A DNA stretch of 64,000 nt from Selenomonadales bacterium 4137-cl (GCA_032334055.1 JAUOZS010000001.1:2578501-2642500); one strand, 5' to 3'. Numbered from the stretch's first letter, positions 46,763 through 54,523 are shown. Notes: generated by a model from the letters alone, not told the origin. Program-made: numbers and translations.

Positions 46763-46880
46763 GGCCGTTGATAAGCCCCCATCTGCGGCGTTGCACCTGC
46801 GGGCGCTTGCTAGCGTACGGCCGAGTACGCGTCGCGGCGCGTCCTCTGTGCGCCTTGCATCTGGAGGCTTCTGAACGGCC
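46763..46880 (-). repeat. Palindromic intergenic repeat, copy B (best-formed ends)
   Basis: 118 bp from GGCCGTTGATAAGCC to GGCTTCTGAACGGCC, so the two ends are imperfect reverse complements and the element can fold as one long hairpin. The internal blocks GCTTGCTAGCGTACG and AGTACGCGTCGCGGCGC are identical or nearly so in copies A and C. It lies between the clpX terminator and lonB. Confidence 0.85.
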
Positions 46881-46970
46881 TTTTGCTTTGTATGTTTTCG
46901 TACTCTTAGTATAGGCAGCGGCCGTGTTTTTATCCCGGCAAAAGCGACTATGGCCGGCGGGTAAAAAAAC

Positions 46971-46996
46971 AAAAAACCGGGGGATTTCTCCCCCGG
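46971..46996 (-). terminator. Terminator of clpX
   Basis: CCGGGGG-AGAAAT-CCCCCGG on the minus strand (46996-46977) followed by TTTTTT. It lies 12 bases after the clpX stop. Confidence 0.9.
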
Positions 46997-47008
46997 CAGC
47001 CTTTGCGG

Positions 47009-48271
47009 TTAAGCCGATTCCTCTTTCTTCTTCGCCTTGCGGTCTATCGTCACCAGGATGGGCTCCTCCTTGCTGAGCACCACCTCGCGGGTCACGATGC
47101 ACTTGGCCACATCGCCGCGCGACGGCACCTCGTACATCACGTTGCGCATGATGCCCTCGATGATCGACCGCAGGCCGCGCGCCCCCGTCTTGCGTTTGAG
47201 CGCCTCCTGGGCGATCGAGCGCAGCGCCTCCTCCTTGAACTCAAGCTGCACGTTGTCGAGGTCTAGGAACTTCTGGTACTGCTTCACCAGCGCGTTCTTC
47301 GGCTCGACCAGGATGCGCACCAGCGCCTCCTCGTCCAGCGCGTCCAGGGTCACGATCACCGGCAGGCGGCCGACGAACTCGGGAATAAGCCCGAACTTCA
47401 GCAGATCCTCGGGCAGAATCTGCCGCAGAATCTCGCCCACCTTCTTCTCCTCGCGCGTCTTGATATCGGCCCCGAAGCCCAGCTGCTTCTTGCCGGTACG
47501 CGAGCTGATAATCTTATCAACCCCGTCGAACGCCCCGCCGCAAATAAACAGGATATTCGTCGTGTCGATCTGGATGAACTCCTGGTGGGGATGCTTGCGC
47601 CCGCCCTGCGGCGGCACGCTCGCCACCGTGCCCTCGAGAATCTTCAGCAGCGCCTGCTGCACGCCCTCGCCCGACACATCGCGGGTGATCGACGGATTCT
47701 CCGACTTGCGGGCGATCTTGTCGATCTCGTCGATATAGACGATCCCCTTCTCCGCCTTCTCCACATCGTAATCGGCGGCCTGAATGAGCTTTAAGAGGAT
47801 ATTTTCCACATCCTCGCCCACGTAGCCGGCCTCGGTCAGCGAAGTGGCATCGGCGATCGCGAACGGCACATTCAAAATCTTGGCCAGCGTCTGAGCAAGC
47901 AGCGTCTTGCCGCTGCCCGTCGGGCCGAGCATCACGATGTTCGACTTCTGCAGCTCGACATCTTCCAGCTTCGTGCCTAGATTGATCCGCTTGTAGTGGT
48001 TGTAAACAGCCACCGCCAGCGTCTTCTTGGCCTCATCCTGGCCGATGACGTACTGGTCGAGAATTTCCTTGATATCCTTGGGTTTAGGGATATCGCGAAG
48101 CTCAAGTTCGACATCCTCGCTCAGTTCTTCCTCAATGATCTCGTTGCACAGCTCGATACACTCGTCGCAAATATACACCCCTGGCCCGGCGACGAGCTTC
48201 TTGACCTGCTCCTGCAGCTTGCCGCAGAACGAGCACTTTAATTGACCCCTGTCATCTCCGAACTTAAGCAT
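47009..48271 (-). CDS. clpX: ATP-dependent Clp protease ATP-binding subunit ClpX
   Basis: 420-residue AAA+ unfoldase. The N-terminal zinc-binding domain shows C-x2-C twice (CSFC, about 14-17; CDEC, about 36-39). Walker A is GPTGSGKT (about 115-122), the Walker B VYIDEIDK near 180, and the RKSENPS pore region follows. ATG with AGGTGAAGAG upstream. It lies 12 bases after clpP, so they are cotranscribed. It delivers substrates to ClpP. Confidence 0.97.
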   Translation of the reverse strand: MLKFGDDRGQLKCSFCGKLQEQVKKLVAGPGVYICDECIELCNEIIEEELSEDVELELRDIPKPKDIKEILDQYVIGQDEAKKTLAVAVYNHYKRINLGTKLEDVELQKSNIVMLGPTGSGKTLLAQTLAKILNVPFAIADATSLTEAGYVGEDVENILLKLIQAADYDVEKAEKGIVYIDEIDKIARKSENPSITRDVSGEGVQQALLKILEGTVASVPPQGGRKHPHQEFIQIDTTNILFICGGAFDGVDKIISSRTGKKQLGFGADIKTREEKKVGEILRQILPEDLLKFGLIPEFVGRLPVIVTLDALDEEALVRILVEPKNALVKQYQKFLDLDNVQLEFKEEALRSIAQEALKRKTGARGLRSIIEGIMRNVMYEVPSRGDVAKCIVTREVVLSKEEPILVTIDRKAKKKEESA

Positions 48272-48283
48272 CTCTTCACCTCA

Positions 48284-48883
48284 TTACTTGGGAGTTTCCT
48301 TGCGGCGCTGGATCATGACGGCATCGACGATGCCGTACTCCTTGGCCTCCTCGCTCGACATGAAGAAATCCCTTTCCATATCGCGCTGGATCTTCTCCAT
48401 CGGCTGCCCGGTATGGCGAACGAGAATCTCGTTGCCGATTTCCCGCAGCCGGAGGATCTCCTTGGCGTGAATCTCGATATCGGTGGCCTGCCCCTGGGCG
48501 CCGCCGTGGGGCTGGTGAATCATCACCCGGGAATAAGGGAGCGCATAGCGCTTGCCCTTGGCGCCGGCCGACAGCAGCAGGGCCGCCGCGCTCGCCGCCA
48601 TCCCGATGCAGATCGTCGACACATCCGGCTTGACATGCTGCATCGTGTCATAAATCGCCAGGCCGGAAGTCACCACGCCGCCGGGGCTGTTAATGTAAAG
48701 ATGGATATCCTTGTCAGGATCTTCCGACTCCAGGAACAGCAATTGAGCGATAATCACATTCGCAACCGCGTCGTCGATCGGCCCGCCGAGAAAAACGATC
48801 CGGTCCTTGAGAAGACGGGAGTAAATATCGTAGGCGCGCTCGCCGCGGTTGTTCTGCTCGACTACTATCGGAACGAAGTTCAT
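48284..48883 (-). CDS. clpP: ATP-dependent Clp protease proteolytic subunit ClpP
   Basis: 199-residue serine peptidase subunit. Catalytic Ser is in GMAASA (about 98), His in [10 protein letters not shown] (about 122), and the acidic member near 172. ATG with GAGGTG upstream. It forms tetradecamers capped by ClpX. Confidence 0.97.
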   Translation of the reverse strand: MNFVPIVVEQNNRGERAYDIYSRLLKDRIVFLGGPIDDAVANVIIAQLLFLESEDPDKDIHLYINSPGGVVTSGLAIYDTMQHVKPDVSTICIGMAASAAALLLSAGAKGKRYALPYSRVMIHQPHGGAQGQATDIEIHAKEILRLREIGNEILVRHTGQPMEKIQRDMERDFFMSSEEAKEYGIVDAVMIQRRKETPK

Positions 48884-48975
48884 TAATTATACACCTCGGT
48901 ACTGATATTTTCAACCTGCAAAATTTATCGTCAGATACCTTCAGTATCTATAATATTATCTTGGCGGAACGTTTG

Positions 48976-50283
48976 CTATACCGCCTCCGCGGCTTCGGTC
49001 GCCTCCGCGGCGTCGATGATCACCTGGGCGGCCTTCTTCCGGATCACCGTTCTGGTCAGAGCCTCAAGACGGCCCTCACTGAGAATAATCCTCCGCACTT
49101 CCTCCACCGGCGCCCGGTAACTGGCCGCCATCCCTGCGATCTCCTTCTCCAGGTCCTCGGAGTTGGCCTCGATATTCTCGGCCTTGGCGATCGCCTCCAG
49201 CATCAGGTCGGTCTTGACGCTTTCCACCGCCGACTCGCGGTAATTGGCGCGCAGCATGGCGAAATCCGTCTTCGTAGCCTCCATATACTTCGCCAGGCTC
49301 ATGCCGCGGTTCTGCAGATTGACATCCATCTCCCGCAACATGCTGTCGATCTCGTTCTGGACTACCTCCTCAGGCAGATCAACGGTGCAATTGTCGACCG
49401 CCGCCTTGATGGCGTTGGTGCGGAACTCGCGGTCGGCCTTGTTCTCAGCCGTCTTTTTTAAATTATTCTCTATATCGGCCTTTAATTCCTCCACGCTGTC
49501 AAAGTCGCTGACCTCTTTGACGAACTCGGCGTCCACCTCGGGAACCTCACGGCGCTTGACATCAATTACCTTAACCTTGAACTCGGCCGCCTTACCGGCC
49601 AATTCGGGAGCCATATACTCCTCCGGGAACTGCACCTTCACCTCGCGCTCATCGCCCGCCTTGGCGCCCATGAGCTGATCCTCGAATCCGGGGATGAAGC
49701 TGCCGGAGCCGATCTCCAGCGGGTAGCCCTTGCCTTCGCCCCCTTTAAACGGCACTCCGTCGATGAACCCCTCGAAATCGATAATCGCGAAATCGCCCTT
49801 ATCCAGGGCGGCTCCCTCGGCAACCACCATCTTCGCATGGCGGTTACGGAGACTCTCGATCTGTTTGTCTACTTCTTCCTCGCTCACCGTAGCCGCAGGC
49901 TTGGCGACCTTGAGACCCTTGTACTCGCCTAGCTCGATAACCGGCTTAACGACAAACCTCACCTTGAACACCAGCGGCTTATCTTCCTCGAACGTGACCA
50001 CCTCGATCTCCGGGCGGGTCACCGGCTCGACATCCTGCTCCTCAAGAGCCTGCATATAGGCGGGCGATGCCAGCAGCTCGAACGCCTCGTCCAACAGAGC
50101 CTGCTTGCCCAGGCGCATCTCCATGATCTTGCGGGGCACCTTTCCCTTGCGGAACCCGGGGATATTCACCTTAGCGGCCAATTTATGATAAGCCTTATCA
50201 ACCGCCTTCGCCACCTCGGGCTGCGGCACCTCAATCTCCAGGAGCATTTTATGGGCGTCGATCTTTTCTGCCGTAAACTTCAT
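48976..50283 (-). CDS. tig: Trigger factor (ribosome-associated prolyl isomerase chaperone)
   Basis: 435-residue chaperone. The N-terminal ribosome-binding domain carries the FRKGKVPRKI signature (about 43-52), a FKBP-type PPIase domain lies at about 155-240, and a helical C-terminus follows. ATG with AAGGAGG upstream. It opens the tig-clpP-clpX block. Confidence 0.96.
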   Translation of the reverse strand: MKFTAEKIDAHKMLLEIEVPQPEVAKAVDKAYHKLAAKVNIPGFRKGKVPRKIMEMRLGKQALLDEAFELLASPAYMQALEEQDVEPVTRPEIEVVTFEEDKPLVFKVRFVVKPVIELGEYKGLKVAKPAATVSEEEVDKQIESLRNRHAKMVVAEGAALDKGDFAIIDFEGFIDGVPFKGGEGKGYPLEIGSGSFIPGFEDQLMGAKAGDEREVKVQFPEEYMAPELAGKAAEFKVKVIDVKRREVPEVDAEFVKEVSDFDSVEELKADIENNLKKTAENKADREFRTNAIKAAVDNCTVDLPEEVVQNEIDSMLREMDVNLQNRGMSLAKYMEATKTDFAMLRANYRESAVESVKTDLMLEAIAKAENIEANSEDLEKEIAGMAASYRAPVEEVRRIILSEGRLEALTRTVIRKKAAQVIIDAAEATEAAEAV

Positions 50284-50408
50284 AGATTCGTATTGCCTCC
50301 TTATTTAATTATGATTCAGGCTTAGTATTACCAGCGGGGCGAAAATTCCCGCCAAATATGCCATGAATTATATGATAACATAATAATTACCTAAAAATCA
50401 AGTAATTC

Positions 50409-50494
50409 GGCCATTGATAAGCCCCGGCTACGTTGCACCCGTAATGGCCAGGCCGCGGTCCGGCCCACCTTGCAATGGGCACTTCTGAACGGCC
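50409..50494 (-). repeat. Palindromic intergenic repeat, copy E (short form)
   Basis: 86 bp from GGCCATTGATAAGCCCC to CTTCTGAACGGCC. The ends match copies B and D but the conserved core is missing; the middle is replaced by a GGCCAGGCCGCGGTCCGGCCC stretch. It lies between the tRNA-Gly terminator and tig. It looks like an internally deleted relative. Confidence 0.75.
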
Positions 50495-50539
50495 TAAACC
50501 TGATACCCAACTTTCATGCGCCTGTAAATCATATAGCCG

Positions 50540-50570
50540 AAAACCCCCGGATGTAAAATCCGGGGGTTTT
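50540..50570 (-). terminator. Terminator after tRNA-Gly
   Basis: A perfect 13-bp stem (50540-50552 with 50558-50570) and a 5-base loop, with TTTTC on the minus strand. It begins 6 bases after the tRNA 3-prime end. Confidence 0.85.
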
Positions 50571-50575
50571 CCTCG

Positions 50576-50650
50576 TGGAGCGGAAAACGAGATTCGAACT
50601 CGCGACCCTCGCCTTGGCAAGGCGATGCTCTACCACTGAGCTACTTCCGC
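50576..50650 (-). tRNA. tRNA-Gly(GCC), CCA encoded
   Basis: Complete 75-base cloverleaf on the minus strand. The 5-prime acceptor GCGGAAG pairs with the 3-prime CTTCCGC-like TTTTCCGC arm. AGCTCAGTGGTAGAGC forms the D arm, CCTTGCCAAGG the anticodon arm with GCC, and GTTCGAATC the T loop. A U discriminator and an encoded CCA follow. tRNA-Gly(GCC) reads GGC and GGU. Confidence 0.96.
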
Positions 50651-50670
50651 ATGTCTTGGGAACAAGGGTT

Positions 50671-50699
50671 ATTATAGCGGATTTTTCCCCGCCTGTCAA
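50671..50699 (-). promoter_or_regulatory. Promoter of tRNA-Gly
   Basis: TTGACA (50699-50694), exactly 17 bases, then TATAAT (50676-50671). This is a perfect consensus sigma-A promoter, as expected for a strongly expressed stable RNA. It lies about 20 bases before the mature tRNA. Confidence 0.92.
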
Positions 50700-50740
50700 C
50701 ATAACCGCCGCGAGAAAATTCTCCCTAAAACAGCAATACC

Positions 50741-50795
50741 CCAGGTTGCCCAGGAAGCCCGGCGCACCGGAAAACACTCCGCACCGGCAACCTGG
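50741..50795 (+). other. Hairpin upstream of the radical-SAM gene
   Basis: Ten-base arms CCAGGTTGCC (50741-50750) and GGCAACCTGG (50786-50795) enclose a 35-base GC-rich loop with further pairing potential. It is 66 bases before the radical-SAM start. It lacks a T tract, so it is more likely a leader structure than a terminator. Confidence 0.5.
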
Positions 50796-50860
50796 CCGCA
50801 AATGCACACCGAGAAAACCGGTAGCATATTATGTACCAAACGCGCAAAGGGGGAATTCTG

Positions 50861-52096
50861 TTGTACTACCGGCTACAGGAATACTGCCGGCTGGTCGCTG
50901 GCGCCCGCCGCGGCGCAATCTACAACCTGCAAACAGGCAAAGTCCTGTCCATCAACCAGGGCGCCCTCCAGCTCCTCCTCGCCTGCCAGCAAAGCCCCCT
51001 GGAGGATGTCCTGGACATACGCGCCCCCGAAGACAAAACCTTCGTCGACTTCCTCCACCGCCTGACCGAAATGGGTCTGGGCTCCTTCTACCTCGACAAG
51101 CCGGCCGCCGGCCGCGCCCCAGCCCCGGCCGCGGAACCCTCCAAACTCAACTTCCTGTGGCTTGAGCTCACCTCATCGTGCAACAACAAATGCCTCCACT
51201 GCTACGCCACCAGCGGACCCTGCGCCGACAGCGACGCCGTGCCCCACGACAGGTGGCTTTCCCTCATCTCCGAAGCTCGCGCCGCCGGCGCCGGCGCCAT
51301 CCAGCTCATCGGCGGCGAGCCCCTCCTCTACCCCCGCTGGCGGGAACTGGTCGAAAAAGCCCGCGCCGAAAACTTCGAATTCATCGAAATCTTCACCAAC
51401 GCCACCCTCATCGACGACGACTGCGTAGCTTTCTGCAAGCGGCACGGCGTCAACATCGCCACAACCATCTACGCCGACAACGCCGCCGTCCACGACCGCG
51501 TCACCCTCAACCCCGGCAGCTTCGCGAAAACCATGGCCGCCGTCGACAAAATCCTCGCCGCCAAAATACCCCTGCGCATCGCCTCCATAATCATGAAAGC
51601 CAACGAGCACGAAGTCAAAAACATCATGGACCTGTGCGCCAGACTCGGTGTCGAGGTCACCCCTCCCGACGTCGTCCGTCCCACCGGCCGCGGCGACGAC
51701 AAGGACCTTCTCCCGGCAGCCTATGTCAAACCGCCCATCCGGCCGCCCTTCTACACCGATCCCGAAACCTTCGACAAAGCGCAGCGCTGCCACACCTGCC
51801 TCGACGGAAAAATCGCCGTCACCGCCGGCGGCGACGTCATCCCCTGCATCTTCGCCCGCAGCGAGATATGCGGCAACATACTCGCCTCGTCCCTCGCCGA
51901 CGTACTTAACGGGCAGCGCCTTCAGCAGTGCTGGCGCACCACCAAGGACCAGGTCGAAAAATGCAAAGACTGCGAATACCGTTACGCCTGCACCGACTGC
52001 CGGCCGCTGGCCCAGGGTTCGGACTCCGCCAAGCGCTGGCTGGCCTGCTCGGTGGACTGTCCGTACAACCCCTATACTGGAAAATGGGAGGAATGA
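50861..52096 (+). CDS. Radical SAM/SPASM peptide maturase with N-terminal recognition domain
   Basis: 411-residue probable RiPP-modifying enzyme. Residues about 1-80 resemble a PqqD-type peptide-recognition domain (YYRLQEY, then GAIYNLQTGKVLSINQGALQL). The radical-SAM core has C107-x3-C111-x2-C114 and GGEP (151-154). A SPASM-type region with Cys at 310, 313, 329, 337, 357, 368, 371, 377, 380, 396 and 400 can hold two auxiliary clusters. I chose the TTG at 50861 with AAAGGGGG 7 bases upstream; the ATG at 50831 has no site. It is translationally close to the Cys-rich peptide gene (6 bases apart). Known relatives make thioether or C-C links; which chemistry applies here is unknown. Confidence 0.9.
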   Translation: MYYRLQEYCRLVAGARRGAIYNLQTGKVLSINQGALQLLLACQQSPLEDVLDIRAPEDKTFVDFLHRLTEMGLGSFYLDKPAAGRAPAPAAEPSKLNFLWLELTSSCNNKCLHCYATSGPCADSDAVPHDRWLSLISEARAAGAGAIQLIGGEPLLYPRWRELVEKARAENFEFIEIFTNATLIDDDCVAFCKRHGVNIATTIYADNAAVHDRVTLNPGSFAKTMAAVDKILAAKIPLRIASIIMKANEHEVKNIMDLCARLGVEVTPPDVVRPTGRGDDKDLLPAAYVKPPIRPPFYTDPETFDKAQRCHTCLDGKIAVTAGGDVIPCIFARSEICGNILASSLADVLNGQRLQQCWRTTKDQVEKCKDCEYRYACTDCRPLAQGSDSAKRWLACSVDCPYNPYTGKWEE

Positions 52097-52102
52097 ACCT
52101 AC

Positions 52103-52546
52103 ATGACCGAAGAAAAACTCAATCGTCCCAAATGGGAAAGTCCGGAGATGACCGAGTGGGATGACGACTGGAACGAAGAAGACGACCGGCAGCAAATTAT
52201 CGGCTGTCCGCCCACCGGCACCCCCTGCTATCCCAACTGCCGGCCGCGCTGCAACCCAGTCTGCGCGCCCCCCGGCCCGCCGACCTGCAACCCGCGCCCC
52301 TGCAACCCGCGTCCTTGCTATCCACGGCCCTGCAATCCGCGCTTCTGCTATCCCCGTTCCTGCTATCCCCGTTCCTGCTACCCCCGCCAGTGCTACCCCC
52401 GCCAGTGCTATCCTCGCCAATGCTATCCGTCCTGCAACCCGCGCTTCTGCTACCCCGGCAGCGGCGGCTACACCGGCGGCAACCAAGGGAGCTGCTCCCC
52501 GATCTGTTCGCCCCCCTGCGGGCCGATGTGCTTCCCCCCCGGCTAA
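52103..52546 (+). CDS. Cys-Pro-rich repeat peptide, candidate substrate of the radical-SAM enzyme
   Basis: 147 residues. The first 34 residues are acidic, cysteine-free and leader-like (W11-E-S-P-E-M16, then Asp/Glu-rich). The rest holds 21 cysteines and every one is followed by any residue and then proline (C-x-P). From C62 to C107 they are spaced exactly five apart in nine C-(N/Y)-P-R-x units. Flanking blocks (C42-C54, C131-C143) have spacing four. A Gly-rich linker (119-130) separates the parts. The ATG ribosome site GGGAGG lies in the end of the upstream gene. It is probably a RiPP precursor or modified surface/spore peptide. No known family recognised. Confidence 0.85.
   Translation: MTEEKLNRPKWESPEMTEWDDDWNEEDDRQQIIGCPPTGTPCYPNCRPRCNPVCAPPGPPTCNPRPCNPRPCYPRPCNPRFCYPRSCYPRSCYPRQCYPRQCYPRQCYPSCNPRFCYPGSGGYTGGNQGSCSPICSPPCGPMCFPPG
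52286..52420 (+). repeat. Nine tandem 15-bp units encoding C-(N/Y)-P-R-x
   Basis: Direct 15-base repeats within the peptide gene. Units drift at third positions (CGT/CGC, TAT/TAC) while the protein pattern C-x-P-R is kept, which indicates selection on the peptide. Unit-number variation by slippage is likely. Confidence 0.9.
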
Positions 52547-52568
52547 ACCCATAACCCCCCTTATAAAA

Positions 52569-52602
52569 GAAAGGCGCACATTCACCTGTATGTGCGCCTT
52601 TC
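52569..52602 (+). terminator. Terminator after the Cys-rich peptide gene
   Basis: A 13-bp stem (52569-52581 with 52590-52602) and an 8-base loop lie 23 bases after the stop, ending in CTTTCC. It closes the two-gene operon. Confidence 0.75.
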
Positions 52603-52625
52603 CTCTTCCCGGCGGCGGCAAAAGC

Positions 52626-52855
52626 TTTACCCCATTTACAAAATATGCTATCTTAAAAACAGGCAAAGCCGGAAGGAGCTGATCTTCTCCGATTCATAGC
52701 GACAACCCATGAACTCGGAACAGATATTTAAAACAACTTTCACAGCCCGATAAACCTGTTGCGGCCGTTACACCCCGACGGTTTATTTGTGGCGAGTTGT
52801 TTTAAGTATTCTGGGTCCTGCCCGCCGGCGCCTCAGAATTCTGAGGCGCTTTTTT
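52626..52855 (+). other. Structured leader with terminator before the methyltransferase
   Basis: A possible promoter (TTTACC 52626-52631, 17 bases, TATCTT 52649-52654) is followed by a long hairpin: TTAAAACAACT (52728-52738) pairs with AGTTGTTTTAA (52795-52805), with an inner ATAAACC/GGTTTAT stem (52750-52756/52780-52786) and a CACA/TGTG helix between. Then a perfect 22-base palindrome (52828-52849) with TTTTTT forms an intrinsic terminator, 52 bases before the gene. This is the layout of a riboswitch or attenuator. The class is not recognised. Confidence 0.55.
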
Positions 52856-52906
52856 CATGCGGGAAAATCGCCGGCTTTGCCAAAATAATCAAAGGAGAGT
52901 CCAAAA

Positions 52907-53764
52907 ATGAAAATCATCGAAAACAATAAAATCGCCCTCAAAACCCTGGAGAAATGCCTCGCCAGGCCGGAAATCTTCACCAAAGGAACGGCCAAGTTCT
53001 GGGACGACGACCACATATCCGGGCAAATGCTGCGGCTTCACCTTAACCCCGACATCGAAGCCGCCAGCAAAACCGCCGCCACGATCACCGCCGAAACCGC
53101 CTTCATAATCGACACCACCGCGATGAACGGCGGCAAAACGGTGCTCGACCTCGGCTGCGGTCCCGGCCTTTATGTCAAAGAATTCGCCAGGACAGGCGCG
53201 AAGGTTACGGGCATCGACCTTTCCGCGCGGTCGGTCCGCCACGCCGCCGAAACCGTCGGACCGGAATATCCCGATACGACCTTCGTAAACATGAATTATC
53301 TCGACCTTGCATACCGGGAAACCTTCGACATCGCCACCCTCATCTTCTATGACTTCGGCGCCCTCGACCCCGGCGAGCAGCGCAGACTGCTCGCCCGCGT
53401 CCACGCCGCCCTCAAAGATAACGGCGTGTTCGTCTTCGACGTGATGTCCCGCAACTGGAAAAACCCCCTGGGTAGCGGCGTCGCAATCCACCAAAGCGGC
53501 TTCTGGCGCCCCGACCCGTACATCGAAATCCTCACCGCCTTTTCCTACGACGACCCGCGGACCGAGGCGCGGCAGTACGCCATCATCGGCGAACGCGGCG
53601 ACACCGAAGTCATCCGCATCTACATCCGGCTGTTCGGGCTGGAAGAAATAATCCGCCTGCTCGCCGACCACAACTTTACGGTCGAGAAAATTTTTAAAAA
53701 CCTCAAAGGCGACCCCCTGGACGAACGCGCGGAAACGTACGCGATCTTCGCGCGCAAAGCCTAA
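52907..53764 (+). CDS. Class I SAM-dependent methyltransferase
   Basis: 285-residue methyltransferase. The SAM motif I is VLDLGCGPGLYVKEF (about 77-91) with acidic GIDLS (about 102-106) as motif II. The rest of the fold follows to about residue 200 and a variable C-terminal part closes it. ATG with AAAGGAG upstream. It is separated from the peptide gene by two hairpins and an apparent promoter, so cotranscription is doubtful. Substrate unknown. Confidence 0.85.
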   Translation: MKIIENNKIALKTLEKCLARPEIFTKGTAKFWDDDHISGQMLRLHLNPDIEAASKTAATITAETAFIIDTTAMNGGKTVLDLGCGPGLYVKEFARTGAKVTGIDLSARSVRHAAETVGPEYPDTTFVNMNYLDLAYRETFDIATLIFYDFGALDPGEQRRLLARVHAALKDNGVFVFDVMSRNWKNPLGSGVAIHQSGFWRPDPYIEILTAFSYDDPRTEARQYAIIGERGDTEVIRIYIRLFGLEEIIRLLADHNFTVEKIFKNLKGDPLDERAETYAIFARKA

Positions 53765-53805
53765 CCCTCGGCCGCTTTGCCGTAACCTTCACCCATGGTA
53801 AAAAA

Positions 53806-53838
53806 AGCAACCCCGACCGATCTCCGGACGGGGTTGCT
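53806..53838. terminator. Terminator between convergent genes
   Basis: AGCAACCCCG (53806-53815) pairs with CGGGGTTGCT (53829-53838), loop of 13. Runs of A upstream and CTTACTATTTT downstream let it act for both the methyltransferase and the minus-strand membrane gene. Confidence 0.8.
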
Positions 53839-53842
53839 CTTA

Positions 53843-54523
53843 CTATTTTACACGACGTAAATTCTGGGGCTTGCGCTTCGCGAACGCCAGTATCCCCCCC
53901 AGCGCGATCGACAGAAACGCCGCCATCAGCACCCGGTACTCGGGCGGCAGCAGGAAAGTGACGGTATGCGCGGGGATCCAGAACAGCGGCAGCGTCCTGA
54001 GGACCACGAAACTCACGAACCCGTGCCAGTCAATGCGCCCGACCACCGTCTTGAGGTCGATCCGCGCCAGATTGGCCAGCTTGCCGTCCGCCAGATCGAT
54101 ATACGTGTCGGTGACGCGGTGGAAGGCCATGAAAGTCGGCGCGAACGTCAGATTCATCACCGCGCTGATCAGGAAAGCGGTCACGACCGCCGCCGTCGAA
54201 GCGTAGCCGCCCGGCAGCATTCCCTTGGCGATCGTAGCGATAACCCCGGCGCTGAACACCTGGAACATCAGCGTGATCGCCATCCCCAGCACGCCCCACA
54301 CGAACGCCTTGAGCGCCAGCCCGACCGGCCGCCGCCACTGTCCGCCCGCGATCCTCGCCGCCAGCAGCTCGCCCATCGTGGCGAGCACGGCGAACTTCGC
54401 GAATCCCATCGCGTAAGGGTAGGCGATGCTAAGGGCGACGAACGACTGACGGGTGCCGGGCAGCGCCAGAAACAGGACAATCGCGCCCAGGCCCGCCAGC
54501 CACAGGAGATCACCAGACCTCAT
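53843..54523 (-). CDS. Integral membrane protein of unknown function
   Basis: 226 residues with about five to six hydrophobic segments and a basic C-terminal tail (KRKPQNLRRVK). The C-terminal FWIPAHTVTFLLPPEYR segment faintly recalls Mpv17/PMP22 proteins, but I would not assign it. Its ATG overlaps the gamma-subunit stop by 4 bases (ATGA), so it belongs to the 2-oxoacid oxidoreductase operon 2. A role in transport of its substrates or products is only a guess. Confidence 0.7.
   Translation of the reverse strand: MRSGDLLWLAGLGAIVLFLALPGTRQSFVALSIAYPYAMGFAKFAVLATMGELLAARIAGGQWRRPVGLALKAFVWGVLGMAITLMFQVFSAGVIATIAKGMLPGGYASTAAVVTAFLISAVMNLTFAPTFMAFHRVTDTYIDLADGKLANLARIDLKTVVGRIDWHGFVSFVVLRTLPLFWIPAHTVTFLLPPEYRVLMAAFLSIALGGILAFAKRKPQNLRRVK

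Noticed and set aside
52286..52420. CRISPR-like or satellite array
   Set aside because: Units are 15 bp, contiguous without spacers and in frame, encoding a pentapeptide repeat; no cas genes are present.
51173..52666. A 497-codon open frame on the minus strand opposite the radical-SAM and Cys-rich peptide genes
   Set aside because: It mirrors the GC-rich codon pattern of the plus-strand genes, is low-complexity Gly/Ala/Val-rich, lacks domains and has no ribosome site; the plus-strand pair has clear motifs.
52709..52753. Tiny 14-codon leader peptide before the methyltransferase
   Set aside because: No ribosome site at a usable distance and no run of codons for a regulatory amino acid; the region is better explained by RNA structure.
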